DNA of 64,000 nt, taken from Erysipelotrichaceae bacterium. GTDB lineage: Bacteria > Bacillota_I > Bacilli_A > Erysipelotrichales > Erysipelotrichaceae. Shown here in pieces: positions 37,436 to 47,313 of this stretch (position 1 is the stretch's first letter; each line of letters begins with the position of its first letter). The notes under the pieces are model-generated. The model was not told the DNA's origin. It saw nothing but the letters and a program-made list of their open reading frames with translations, and searched no databases. The stretch covers positions 62,001 to 126,000 of the forward strand of contig JAFRAB010000026.1 in the NCBI GenBank assembly GCA_017405675.1, read 5' to 3'. Position numbers and translations under genes: made by a program.

Positions 37436-38206
37436 ATGGAAAGAGTAGCACAGTTCGAAGAGGTATCCAGACAACAGTTCTACAGTGACATGAGCGACAA
37501 TTTCGGTATTGCCGATGTTGAATCCGAGAATGTCTATAAGAATGTCAGAATGCCTAAAAGAGCGACTTCAGGAAGTGCAGGATATGATTTCTATATTCCT
37601 TTTAACTTGGAATTAAGCAGCGGCAAGAGCGTCAGGATCCCTACGGGAGTCAGATGCAGAATGAATCCGGGCTGGGTCCTGCAGATCTATCCGCGCAGTT
37701 CCTTAGGTTTCAAATACAGAGTGTCTCTTGACAATACGGTCGGCATTATTGATTCCGATTACTATGACGCCGTCAATGAGGGACACATCATCATCAAGAT
37801 CACCAACCACAGTGATAAGACACTGTCTCTGAAAGCGGGAGACAGATTTGCCCAGGGCATTTTCGTACAGTACGGCATTACCTTTGACGATGAGACAACT
37901 GATGTCAGAAAGGGCGGTTTCGGCTCAACTGACAGACAGGAGATCTTCGTGGAGAAGAGAGACATGCCGGGTGATGATTTCATCTGGGATTATTCCAACA
38001 GCAATCCTGAGGTAGTCAGCGTTGAGCTGGTATCCGAGGGCAAGGACCGGAAGAACGAGAATATCTTCCGTTTCCGCTTTGCCGGTGTCAGCAGAGGAGA
38101 ATCCGAAGTCAGACTTCTGCATAAGAAGAAAGATGAGGAACTGGTTGACAGCGAACAGATTTTCAGAGTAATCGTTAATGAAAACAGGGAAGTCACACTG
38201 ATGTGA
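37436..38206 (+). CDS. dut: dUTPase with extra C-terminal chagasin-like domain
   Basis: 256 residues, about 100 longer than a normal trimeric dUTPase. Motifs: 1 GSAGYDFY (48-53), 2 YPRSSLGFKYR, 3 DNTVGIIDSDYYD, 4 RFAQGIF, 5 RKGGFGSTD (158-166). These hydrolyse dUTP to dUMP. In most enzymes motif 5 is the end; here 90 residues follow with FIWDYSNSNPEVVSVE, FRFRFAGVSRGESEVRLLHK and a final FRVIV strand, which reads like the I42/chagasin protease-inhibitor fold. The gene starts 20 bases after tRNA-Leu with RBS AAAGGAA and no promoter between, so it is probably co-transcribed. Confidence 0.88.
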   Translation: MERVAQFEEVSRQQFYSDMSDNFGIADVESENVYKNVRMPKRATSGSAGYDFYIPFNLELSSGKSVRIPTGVRCRMNPGWVLQIYPRSSLGFKYRVSLDNTVGIIDSDYYDAVNEGHIIIKITNHSDKTLSLKAGDRFAQGIFVQYGITFDDETTDVRKGGFGSTDRQEIFVEKRDMPGDDFIWDYSNSNPEVVSVELVSEGKDRKNENIFRFRFAGVSRGESEVRLLHKKKDEELVDSEQIFRVIVNENREVTLM

Positions 38207-38234
38207 TTTTCCTTTTGTTTAAGGGGAGAAGAAT

Positions 38235-38666
38235 ATGAGTAATTTTACGGTAGGCAGCATTATTTACGGTTTGCTGCATATGTTTGCGGTATTCGGCGTG
38301 CAGAATATTGTAGCTGTCATTCTGCTGCTGGTCTGTCTGAAATCAATTATCGTTAATATCTATCACAAGGAGTACATGAAGCTGATCCTGCCGGGAGTTG
38401 TGACGGTCTATTTGTTATACTCACTGTTTACCTTGAGCGGAAACCTCAGACTGCTGTGTCTGCAGTACGGCCATCCGGGTGTGGCATATACTTTCTCCGG
38501 TAAGGTCATTGAATCTGAAGAGGTTACTACCGGAAAGATCAGACATTTCAATGTCACCTGCGATACCGGAAAGACTGACAGGGACGGCAAGAAGATCCTG
38601 CCTGAAGTTGATGTCTTCAAGCTGGGACCTCTGTACTATTCACTGATCTGGAGAGCCAGAGTTTAA
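38235..38666 (+). CDS. Unknown small membrane protein
   Basis: 143 residues. Two or three hydrophobic segments (IIYGLLHMFAVFGVQNIVAV, LILPGVVTVYLLYSLF) then a soluble tail (SGKVIESEEVTTGKIRHF). RBS AAGGGGAG. Follows dut by 28 bases, likely same transcript. No family recognised. Confidence 0.65.
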   Translation: MSNFTVGSIIYGLLHMFAVFGVQNIVAVILLLVCLKSIIVNIYHKEYMKLILPGVVTVYLLYSLFTLSGNLRLLCLQYGHPGVAYTFSGKVIESEEVTTGKIRHFNVTCDTGKTDRDGKKILPEVDVFKLGPLYYSLIWRARV

Positions 38667-38681
38667 AAAGAGAGAAAAAGA

Positions 38682-38713
38682 AAAAAGAATTGTTTTTGAT
38701 AACAATTCTTTTT
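38682..38713. terminator. Bidirectional terminator
   Basis: AAAAAGAATTGTT TTTGAT AACAATTCTTTTT, a 13-bp stem serving both convergent genes. Confidence 0.92.
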
Positions 38714-38715
38714 GT

Positions 38716-40065
38716 TTACCTTAAATGAGCTTTCCTGGTCCACGAACTCAGGTGGAAATACAGGGTGGCGAAGATTCCTGCCAGGGTAAAGGCGACGGTA
38801 CTGGACAGGTAGATGATATTGATGTTCAGTGAATTGGCCATGCCTACCTTAACGAAGACATACTTGGCAACACACTGGGTCATTACGGCAATGATCATCG
38901 GGATCTTGACGTTTCCGGCTCCGCGGCAGCAGCCGTTATAGATATGGGACCAGGTGAGCGGAATAAATGAGAATACGGTCCATCTGGTCATGGCGGCACC
39001 GTACCGGATGACTTCAGGATTTCTGTCAAACAGAGAGATGAAGAATTCCGCAAAGATGAAGACCAGTATAGATGTGATCACGGTGATTATTGTGGCAATG
39101 AGATTACAGAGCCTGATGCCGTCCTTAACGCGGTCGTACTTGCCGGCTCCCAGATTCTGCCCGACAAAGTTGGTACCGATCGTGGAGATGCTCTGCATCG
39201 GGATCTGTACCCAGAAAGATACTTTGTTGGCAACGCCGATACCGGCAATGGCTACATACGGAAACAGATTGACATAGGACTGTACGACCATATTGCTGAT
39301 GGCCAGCAGCATGTTCTGTACGGATGCCGGAATGCCAAGCTGAGCCATTCTGATAACTGTATGAGTGTCCAGCTGAATGTGACGCAGGTCGATCTTTATG
39401 TCATTGTCCAGCCTGAACAGTAAGGAAAGGGCGAAGTAGTCAACTATGAGCTGGGAGAGGACAGTTGCCAGGGCTGTACCGATGACACCCATGTGGAATA
39501 CTCTGACAAAGACAACACCCAGAAAGATGTTGACCAGGCAGGAGAATATCAGATAGTAGAGAGGATGTTTGGAGTCACCAAACGATCTCATGATGAAGAA
39601 ACTGACGTTATACAGAAGTACAGGGATGTTTTCCAGTACCAGGACACGCAGGTATGCTTCCGCATCTTTGTATATGTCAGCAGAGACATTACTGATACGT
39701 AATAATAAAGGGGTAAACAGTTCACCGAAAATGGTAAAGGCCGCACCGACCAATAATGAGGTCAGCAGGGCAGTTTCGATGGTTGATTTTACCTGTTCCT
39801 TTTTGCCTGCACCGTAATAATGTGAAACAAGGATACCGGCAGCCGTGGCTACGCCATGGAAGAAGAACTGAGCAAGCTGCGTAATGGACTGTGTGGCGCT
39901 GACGGCCGACAGGGCTTTGGTATCAATGAAGTTACCGACAATCATGGCGTTGGTTATGTTGTAAAGCTGCTGGAAGATATTGGCAACCATTATCGGCCAG
40001 ACAAATAATAAAAGCTGTTTCCAGATGACGCCTTCAGTAAGATTGACCTTATTGTCTCTTGCCAT
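38716..40065 (-). CDS. MATE-family exporter
   Basis: 449 residues, about 12 spans, intact. GVIWKQLLLFVWPIMVANIFQQLYNITNAMIVG and the internal repeat QLGIPASVQNMLLAISNMVVQSYVN are typical of the NorM/DinF-like branch in Bacillota. Same subfamily style as the frameshifted copy at 18182-19533. RBS AAAGGGGGC. Substrate unknown. Confidence 0.92.
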   Translation of the reverse strand: MARDNKVNLTEGVIWKQLLLFVWPIMVANIFQQLYNITNAMIVGNFIDTKALSAVSATQSITQLAQFFFHGVATAAGILVSHYYGAGKKEQVKSTIETALLTSLLVGAAFTIFGELFTPLLLRISNVSADIYKDAEAYLRVLVLENIPVLLYNVSFFIMRSFGDSKHPLYYLIFSCLVNIFLGVVFVRVFHMGVIGTALATVLSQLIVDYFALSLLFRLDNDIKIDLRHIQLDTHTVIRMAQLGIPASVQNMLLAISNMVVQSYVNLFPYVAIAGIGVANKVSFWVQIPMQSISTIGTNFVGQNLGAGKYDRVKDGIRLCNLIATIITVITSILVFIFAEFFISLFDRNPEVIRYGAAMTRWTVFSFIPLTWSHIYNGCCRGAGNVKIPMIIAVMTQCVAKYVFVKVGMANSLNINIIYLSSTVAFTLAGIFATLYFHLSSWTRKAHLR

Positions 40066-40244
40066 GTCGTTGCCCCCTTTCTGAAAACAGCTGTGTGTTT
40101 ACACTTATATAATATACTCTTTTTATTTTTTTATGTCAGATTTGCCTTAAAGAAATCTTAAAAAACAGAAGCAGTATTGTTGTTTAATCTTCATAAACAG
40201 TGTTATATAATTCATTTGACGGTAAAAAACAAAAGAGGAAAACT

Positions 40245-41819
40245 ATGAAGATAAAAAAGTTTATAAACCGGATACTGGAAAGAATGACGGGAAGTGTACG
40301 TCGTTTTAAGGTAACATTGGGCTTTGCGGCTGCCTTTACGGTTTTCTTTACATATCTGGTAATCATTGAAGATTTTGATGATGCTTATTTCTATGCCCTG
40401 ACCGGACTGTTTATCGGTGGGGCTATAAGCCTGCTGCTGAAAGTGACAGATGAAAATCTGTTCAAAATAAGTGACATTGTGAATGCCGGGGTTTCACTTG
40501 CGGCAGCTATCGGAACATATTTCCTGCTTAAGGGTACCGATGTATCGGTATATACCATTATGATACTGGTGTGTGTGGTACTGGCGGCCTGTGAACTGAT
40601 AATGTTCTGTCTGTACCGTAATCACGATGAACGCAAACTGTTCCCGTATCTGTTTAAGTCAGCAGTTTACTGTCTTATCATTACAACAGTGTGGTTTGCC
40701 GGGATCATGATTGCCTTAATGGCCTTCCATTATCTGATAATGGAAATCGATCACCTGTTTGACAAGATCCTTTCCATTCTGTTTGTGGCCATAGAAGGAT
40801 TTATGACCTACAGTCTGTTCATATCCTTTATTCCGGAAAAGGACAGCAGGCCGGAATCCTTAAGAAGCTATGACATCATTGTCTCCAAGGCCGGACTGTA
40901 TGTATATCTGCTGCTGATAGCGATCCTGTACGGATATATCATCAAGATCATTGTTACCCGCAAGATGCCGGTAGGCAGACTTAACTGGTTTGGCTGCATT
41001 GCCCTGCTGTTCTATGTATTCTTCTATCTTAATGTCAATGAAGAACTCGGTCCTGTGCAGAAACGGTTCGTCAGATATGGTGGGATAGGTCTTTTACCGG
41101 TGGTAGGCGTACAGCTGTATGCCATCTTCATCAGGGTAAATGACTATGGACTTACTCTGTTAAGATATACCTCGATGCTGCTGATAGGTGTGGCTCTGCT
41201 GTTTGTGGCCAACTCCATAATCAGAAAGAAAATGTCCTGGGTATTCATCGGCATGAGTATCATTACAGTACTGGCACTGGTGGGACCGCTGAATATCGTT
41301 GATGTCCCTAACAGAAATCAGGAAGCCAGACTGAAGCAGGTCCTGGCTGCCAATGGGATGCTGGATGGCGACAGGATCGTTAATTTCGGTAAGGAAGTAT
41401 CCTCAGATGATGCGGATAAGATCGTCAGCGGATGTGAGTATTTTAAATGGTCTGAAGGAAACAGAACGGAGTTTGTCAGGAATGTCCGTGAACTTGATCC
41501 GTATGCTTATTATTATGACGATAGTCCAAAGCACAAATCAGAATATTTAGATTTCTACATTGAGAATAATACTGTGGATGTCAGCGGCTTCAGTACTGTT
41601 GAAAGCTGCTTTGGCTACAGAGATACCTTATCAGAATATAACCTTGATGATTATTTCAATAAATTGGTCAGGGAATATGGAAACGGACCGCTGGAAAATG
41701 CGATAATGACTGTAGATATAGATGATCAGACCAGAATAGTATTCATAAAAATCAGTTTCTATCTGCTGGATGATCAGATTGAAACAGTTAACTGTGAATA
41801 CTATCTGCTGAGGAGGTAA
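40245..41819 (+). CDS. DUF4153-type polytopic membrane protein
   Basis: 524 residues from the ATG at 40245 (GAGGA upstream). About ten to twelve spans, then a soluble C-terminal part of ~150 residues with EIDDQTRIVFI-like strands. SYDIIVSKAGLYVYLLLIAILYGY and LNWFGCIALLFYVFFYLNVNE match the DUF4153/DUF4173 families. Function unknown. Two bases before the second rpiB, whose RBS overlaps this gene's end. Confidence 0.75.
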   Translation: MKIKKFINRILERMTGSVRRFKVTLGFAAAFTVFFTYLVIIEDFDDAYFYALTGLFIGGAISLLLKVTDENLFKISDIVNAGVSLAAAIGTYFLLKGTDVSVYTIMILVCVVLAACELIMFCLYRNHDERKLFPYLFKSAVYCLIITTVWFAGIMIALMAFHYLIMEIDHLFDKILSILFVAIEGFMTYSLFISFIPEKDSRPESLRSYDIIVSKAGLYVYLLLIAILYGYIIKIIVTRKMPVGRLNWFGCIALLFYVFFYLNVNEELGPVQKRFVRYGGIGLLPVVGVQLYAIFIRVNDYGLTLLRYTSMLLIGVALLFVANSIIRKKMSWVFIGMSIITVLALVGPLNIVDVPNRNQEARLKQVLAANGMLDGDRIVNFGKEVSSDDADKIVSGCEYFKWSEGNRTEFVRNVRELDPYAYYYDDSPKHKSEYLDFYIENNTVDVSGFSTVESCFGYRDTLSEYNLDDYFNKLVREYGNGPLENAIMTVDIDDQTRIVFIKISFYLLDDQIETVNCEYYLLRR

Positions 41820-41821
41820 AA

Positions 41822-42274
41822 ATGAAAATCGCTATAGGTAATGATCATGGTGCTTATGAATTAAAGTTTGAAGTAATGAAGTGTGTGGAAGAACTGGGAC
41901 ATGAAGTCATAAACTTCGGTGTTGATTCCGCTGAATCAGTTGACTATCCTGCTCAGGGACTAAAAGTCGCTAATGCTGTTATCAGCGGTGAAGCTGATCT
42001 GGGAATTGCGCTGTGCGGAACCGGTGTCGGTATTTCCATGGCCTGCAATAAGGTAAAGGGAATCAGAGCCGTCGTATGCAGTGAGCCGTACTCAGCCAAG
42101 ATGTCCCGTGAGCACAACAATGCCAACATCCTGTGCATGGGCGGACGTGTTGTAGGACCTGAACTGGGCAAAATGATCGTCAGGGAATGGCTGAATGCTG
42201 AATTCCAGGGCGGCAGACACCAGAGACGTGTCAACCAGATCATGGAGATCGAGGAAACAGGAACTCTGAAATAA
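41822..42274 (+). CDS. rpiB: Ribose-5-phosphate isomerase B (second copy)
   Basis: 150 residues. IGNDHGAYELKFEVMKCVEELGHEV at the start, active site GIALCGTGVGISMACNKVKGIRAVVCSEPYSA and HNNANILCMGGRVVG. Interconverts ribose-5-P and ribulose-5-P. As it lies outside the sugar cassette it is the likelier housekeeping enzyme of the two. RBS GAGGAGG overlaps the upstream stop. Confidence 0.92.
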   Translation: MKIAIGNDHGAYELKFEVMKCVEELGHEVINFGVDSAESVDYPAQGLKVANAVISGEADLGIALCGTGVGISMACNKVKGIRAVVCSEPYSAKMSREHNNANILCMGGRVVGPELGKMIVREWLNAEFQGGRHQRRVNQIMEIEETGTLK

Positions 42275-42313
42275 AAAAATCCGATGTTACTCGGATAGAT
42301 GATTTAATGAATG

Positions 42314-42340
42314 AAGAAGAAGTCTATTCTTCTTTTTCTT
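42314..42340 (+). terminator. Terminator after rpiB, inside the 3' end of queH
   Basis: AAGAAGAA GTCTA TTCTTCTT followed by TTTCTTT. It overlaps the last codons of the convergent queH gene. Confidence 0.75.
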
Positions 42341-42989
42341 TGTATTCTTTCTTAACTCTTTCCAGCATTTCCCGGTAGGAGAAGACACAGCCGCAGTAAT
42401 TCTGACTGTATATGCCGTATTTTTTTACCAGCTGCTGTCCTTTTTCCAGACCGCCGTCTTTCTTGAAATCGGAGAAGAAATACCTTGTTTCTTCGTTGTC
42501 GAGCTGTTCTCCGATTTTGTTCAGAATAACGGAATCCTTCTGCCTTGAAACGGTCATGACGGTCGTAAAGTAGTCGAAGCCATGCCGGCGGGCATATTCC
42601 ATGCCTTTTTCCAGACGGAATCTGTAGCACAGATGACATCTTTCGCCTCCTTCCGGACTGTCCCGGTACGGGGCGAGCTGTTCAGTGTATTCAGCATTAT
42701 GATATTCGCACTTTATCAGTCTGACATCTTCATTGTTTTCCTGATTGAAGATCCTGACATATCTTTCCAGTTCAGAATATCTCTTTTCGTATTCCGCTTC
42801 CGGATAGATGTTGTCATTGTAATAATACAGAGTCAGATCAAAGTACTGCGTCAGCCAGACGATCGGGTAACAGGCACATACGGCACAGCAGGTGTGCATC
42901 AGCAAAGACGGCTTAACCGGTAAGTCCTTTATTTTTTCCGCTGTCTCCAGCTGCATGTTGTAGTAGTACTTCTTTGACTGTGTTTTCAT
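42324..42989 (-). CDS. queH: Epoxyqueuosine reductase QueH
   Basis: 221 residues. LLMHTCCAVCACYP with the paired Cys near the N terminus, ERCHLCYRFRLEKG, and SQNYCGCVFS provide the Cys sets for the 4Fe-4S and metal sites of QueH. Reduces epoxyqueuosine to queuosine in tRNA, the last step. Four-base overlap with queA (ATGA). Confidence 0.95.
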   Translation of the reverse strand: MKTQSKKYYYNMQLETAEKIKDLPVKPSLLMHTCCAVCACYPIVWLTQYFDLTLYYYNDNIYPEAEYEKRYSELERYVRIFNQENNEDVRLIKCEYHNAEYTEQLAPYRDSPEGGERCHLCYRFRLEKGMEYARRHGFDYFTTVMTVSRQKDSVILNKIGEQLDNEETRYFFSDFKKDGGLEKGQQLVKKYGIYSQNYCGCVFSYREMLERVKKEYKEKEE

Positions 42990-44007
42990 AGTATGATCAT
43001 GCTGTCTCCAAAGGAGAAGAATCTGTATTTTTCATCAATGGCATGCTGATAGGCTTTCCAGATCAGCTCTTTGCCGCCAAAGGCTGAAATCATCATGATA
43101 AGCGTTGACTTCGGCAGATGGAAATTGGTTATCATGGCATCAACAGCTTCAAACTGATATCCCGGGTAAATGAAGATGTCAGTTTCCTCACTGGTTGACT
43201 TAAAGCAGTGATATTTCTTATAGTTTGATTCCAGGGTCCTGACTGAAGTCGTGCCGACGCAGATGATACGCTGACCGTTCTTTCTGGCATTGTTCAGTAT
43301 TTCAGCGGCTTCTTCGGAGATGTGATAGTATTCGGAATGCATGTGATGTTCATTTATGTCGTCGACCATTACCGGACGGAAAGTGCCTAATCCGATGTGC
43401 AGGGTTACGTCAACAAAGCGGCAGCCCTTAGCCTCGATCTTTTTTATCAGTTCTTCGGTAAAGTGCAGTCCGGCTGTCGGAGCAGCGGCGCTGCCTTCCA
43501 CTTTGGAATAGACGGTCTGATATCTTTCAGGGTCGTTCAGTTTTTCCTTGATATAAGGAGGCAGGGGAACTTCGCCCAGCTTGTCAAGTATTTCCATGAA
43601 GATGCCGTCATATATCATTCTGAAGAAACGGATCCCGGCTTCACCGATCTTTACGCATTCCGCCTTCAGCAGATCAGAGAAGGTGATAACGGTTCCGATC
43701 TTGACGATCCTGGCATTGCCGACCAGTGTTTCCCAGATGTCATTGCCGGTATCTCTTAACAGCAGTACTTCAACGTGTCCGTTGGTTTCTTCCTTGGTAC
43801 CGAAAAGTCTGGCCGGGATCACACGGGTATTGTTTCTGACGATGATGTCGTCAGGACGCAGAAAATCGATCACTTCATCAAAGTGATGGTCACTGTAAGT
43901 CCCTGTTTTTCTGTCTACTGCCAGTAAGCGTGAACCGCTTCTGTTCTGTAACGGTGTCTGCGCAATCAGCTCTTCCGGCAGATAAAAATCAAAATCTGAT
44001 GTTTTCA

Positions 44008-44008
<1 letters not shown>
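42986..44008 (-). CDS. queA: S-adenosylmethionine:tRNA ribosyltransferase-isomerase
   Basis: 340 residues. DFDFYLPEELIAQTPLQNRSGSRLL at the start, AAPTAGLHFTEELI, and CVGTTSVRTLES are family hallmarks. Moves a ribosyl unit from SAM to preQ1 in tRNA, forming epoxyqueuosine. Overlaps both neighbours, so tgt-queA-queH is one transcript. Confidence 0.97.
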
Positions 44009-45168
<1,160 letters not shown>

Positions 45169-45250
45169 CTAAGATTATAACATGAAAAAGATGTTTGTGT
45201 GATTTTCAGTATTTCACTCTGTTTCCACATAGAAAGTATAGAATATAACT

Positions 45251-45607
45251 ATGAAGAAAGATATATTTGGTGCCGTTGTTCTGCAGCTGTTTATGGGTGC
45301 TGTATTAATAATATTCGGGGTCGTTCTCAACGCCGGTCATACTGACAAGAATGCCTCACTGGCTTTTCTGCTGGTCCCTGGTGTTGTGATTATCATAAGT
45401 ACGGTCCTGAACTTTTTCAAATACAGATCCAGATACTTTTTCCCTGTGGCTGCCAGCGTTCTCTGCATCATGGGTGATATCATCGTACTGACGACCTACG
45501 GTATCAGAATAACACCTTGGAGGATCGTTGGCATCCTGATATCAATTGCGGTGACCGCATTGATCTGCACGCTGTTCCACTGGCTGCATGGCGAGATAAT
45601 AAAATAG
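45251..45607 (+). CDS. Unknown four-span membrane protein
   Basis: 118 residues with about four hydrophobic segments. No RBS: TAGAAT (45239-45244) ends six bases before the ATG, suggesting a leaderless mRNA, though the -35 is poor. The terminator overlaps the stop. Family not recognised. Confidence 0.65.
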   Translation: MKKDIFGAVVLQLFMGAVLIIFGVVLNAGHTDKNASLAFLLVPGVVIIISTVLNFFKYRSRYFFPVAASVLCIMGDIIVLTTYGIRITPWRIVGILISIAVTALICTLFHWLHGEIIK

Positions 45608-45633
45608 AGTTCTGACTGGCAGAACTCTTTTTT
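45606..45633 (+). terminator. Terminator overlapping a stop codon
   Basis: AGAGTTCTG ACTGG CAGAACTCT followed by TTTTT. Confidence 0.92.
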
Positions 45634-45639
45634 AACAAA

Positions 45640-45715
45640 TGGCGCCTAAAATAGGACTCGAACCTATGACCGATCGGTTAACAGCCGATTGCTCTACCGA
45701 CTGAGCTATTTAGGC
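45640..45715 (-). tRNA. tRNA-Asn (anticodon GTT)
   Basis: On the minus strand acceptor GCCTAAA/TTTAGGC, discriminator G, anticodon stem ATCGG/CCGAT with loop CTGTTAA, T arm ATAGG TTCGAGT CCTAT, CCA encoded. TATAAT upstream near 45728-45733. Confidence 0.96.
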
Positions 45716-45877
45716 AGCGAAATTATTATATTATAAGAAAATGAATAAATCAATCCATAAATGGCTAAAAATCAGCATTTTTGAAATATAAAGGCATTCT
45801 TAATCAGATTATAATAATTGTTTTATTTAAATAATAATAACAAAAATGCTATAATATTATCCGAACGAGGTATTCAG

Positions 45878-47074
45878 ATGGATAAGGAAACCAAACTGTT
45901 CGCCAGAAAAGTATTGCTGGCAAGCGCAATTGTAGGTTCAGCTTACCTGATAGTAAGCAATTTTGATATTGTCCTAAATGTATTCAGTGTGGCAATTACA
46001 TCCATATATCCCGTTATTGTAGGATTATGCATTGCCTTCATTCTAAACGTACCGATGAGTGGACTTGAAAAGCTCATAAAGAAGAGAAAGCCTGACATCA
46101 CTGACAGATGGGCGAGAAGAATTGCCGTTCTCGGCACTTATCTCGGCGCTCTGTTACTGGTTACTCTGCTTATCTCAATCGTCATTCCGCAATTGTGGCG
46201 CAGCATGATCGCCCTGGCACAGAACCTTCCGGTTTATGTTAAGGCCGTGCTTGATTACGCCAACAATCTGCTGGAACAGATGGGCATGAACTTCAGACTC
46301 TCACTTGACGGTATCTTCAGTGTACCTATTGAAGAGCTGGGAACTTCTCTGGAAAAATGGATCTCTGAGCTGACACCGACCATTTCCAAGTGGATCGAAA
46401 AAATCGATCCATCCGTTGTAAGTGACATCGGACGGTCTGCCTTATCTCTGCTGAAGATCATTGTCAGATTCTGTCTGGGTCTGGTATTCAGCATCTATGT
46501 TCTGCTGTCAAAGGAAAAGTTCAAAAAGCAGACCGGTAAGATCCTTGATGCCTTACTGCCGGAGGAACTGGTCAAGAACATCAGGTATCTGGTCAGCAAG
46601 ACAGAACAGATATTCTCCGATTTCATCAGCGGTCAGCTGGTTGAAATGTCAATTCTGGGCACTCTGTTCTTCATCCTGCTGTCAGTATCAGGCATGCCGT
46701 ATGCTCTGCTGATAAGTGTAGTAATTGCCATGACCAGCATCATTCCTTATTTCGGCTCTACCATTGCCCTGATATTCGGATCAGTACTGATCCTGGCTGT
46801 CAGCGGTCTGGTCAGAATGATAGTTTTTATTGCCATGTTCCTGATCACGCAGCAGATCGATAATAACCTTATCTATCCGCATGTCGTAGGCAGCTCTGTA
46901 GGACTGCCGCCTGTCTGGGTACTGGTAGCCGTAACTTTCTTCGGTTCAGCCTTTGGCGCGATCGGACTGCTGGTGGCAGTACCGACCATGGCTCTGCTGT
47001 ATACGCTGTTCAGTGATTTTATTCAGAACCGTTTGGACCGCAAGGAAGCGGTAAAGAAGCGGCTTGCGAAATAA
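45878..47074 (+). CDS. AI-2E family permease
   Basis: 398 residues from the ATG at 45878; TATAAT at 45850-45855 precedes, so earlier in-frame codons are untranscribed or leader. About eight spans with the family's central helical region. IPYFGSTIALIFGS, QQIDNNLIYPHVVGSSVGLPPVWVL and GLLVAVPTMALLYTLF are typical. Members move autoinducer-2, Na+ or unknown solutes. Confidence 0.9.
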   Translation: MDKETKLFARKVLLASAIVGSAYLIVSNFDIVLNVFSVAITSIYPVIVGLCIAFILNVPMSGLEKLIKKRKPDITDRWARRIAVLGTYLGALLLVTLLISIVIPQLWRSMIALAQNLPVYVKAVLDYANNLLEQMGMNFRLSLDGIFSVPIEELGTSLEKWISELTPTISKWIEKIDPSVVSDIGRSALSLLKIIVRFCLGLVFSIYVLLSKEKFKKQTGKILDALLPEELVKNIRYLVSKTEQIFSDFISGQLVEMSILGTLFFILLSVSGMPYALLISVVIAMTSIIPYFGSTIALIFGSVLILAVSGLVRMIVFIAMFLITQQIDNNLIYPHVVGSSVGLPPVWVLVAVTFFGSAFGAIGLLVAVPTMALLYTLFSDFIQNRLDRKEAVKKRLAK

Positions 47075-47127
47075 ATATACATATATTTACAATTATGTTA
47101 AAATAATAAAAAAAGGAGGCATTTGTA

Positions 47128-47274
47128 ATGTTTAGAAGATTGTTTGGTACGGCCGTTGCCACTGCTGTTGCAGCTTTAGGGGTAAAGGTAGTTAAAGATA
47201 TCCTTCAGGCTGATGAAGAAGAAGAAAAGAAATTAATAGAACTGGAAACTGAAGAATCAGATATAGAAGAATAG
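47128..47274 (+). CDS. 48-residue microprotein, membrane-associated with acidic tail
   Basis: Reads MFRRLFGTAVATAVAALG, a short hydrophobic helix, then a strongly acidic tail with runs of Glu (DEEEEKK, ETEESDIEE). Excellent RBS AAAGGAGG at proper spacing, so it is likely made. It lies between an AI-2E permease and a DUF885 lipoprotein. A weak hairpin with a T run follows its stop. Function unknown; small charged membrane peptides often bind a larger membrane protein. Confidence 0.65.
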   Translation: MFRRLFGTAVATAVAALGVKVVKDILQADEEEEKKLIELETEESDIEE

Positions 47275-47313
47275 CTTAAACAGTTATTCTTTTTTTACTT
47301 GAGGAAACCCGCT

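Noticed and set aside
42275..42303. Hairpin ATCCGA/TCGGAT as rpiB terminator
   Set aside because: No T run follows it; the AAGAAGAA/TTCTTCTT hairpin further on is the better terminator.
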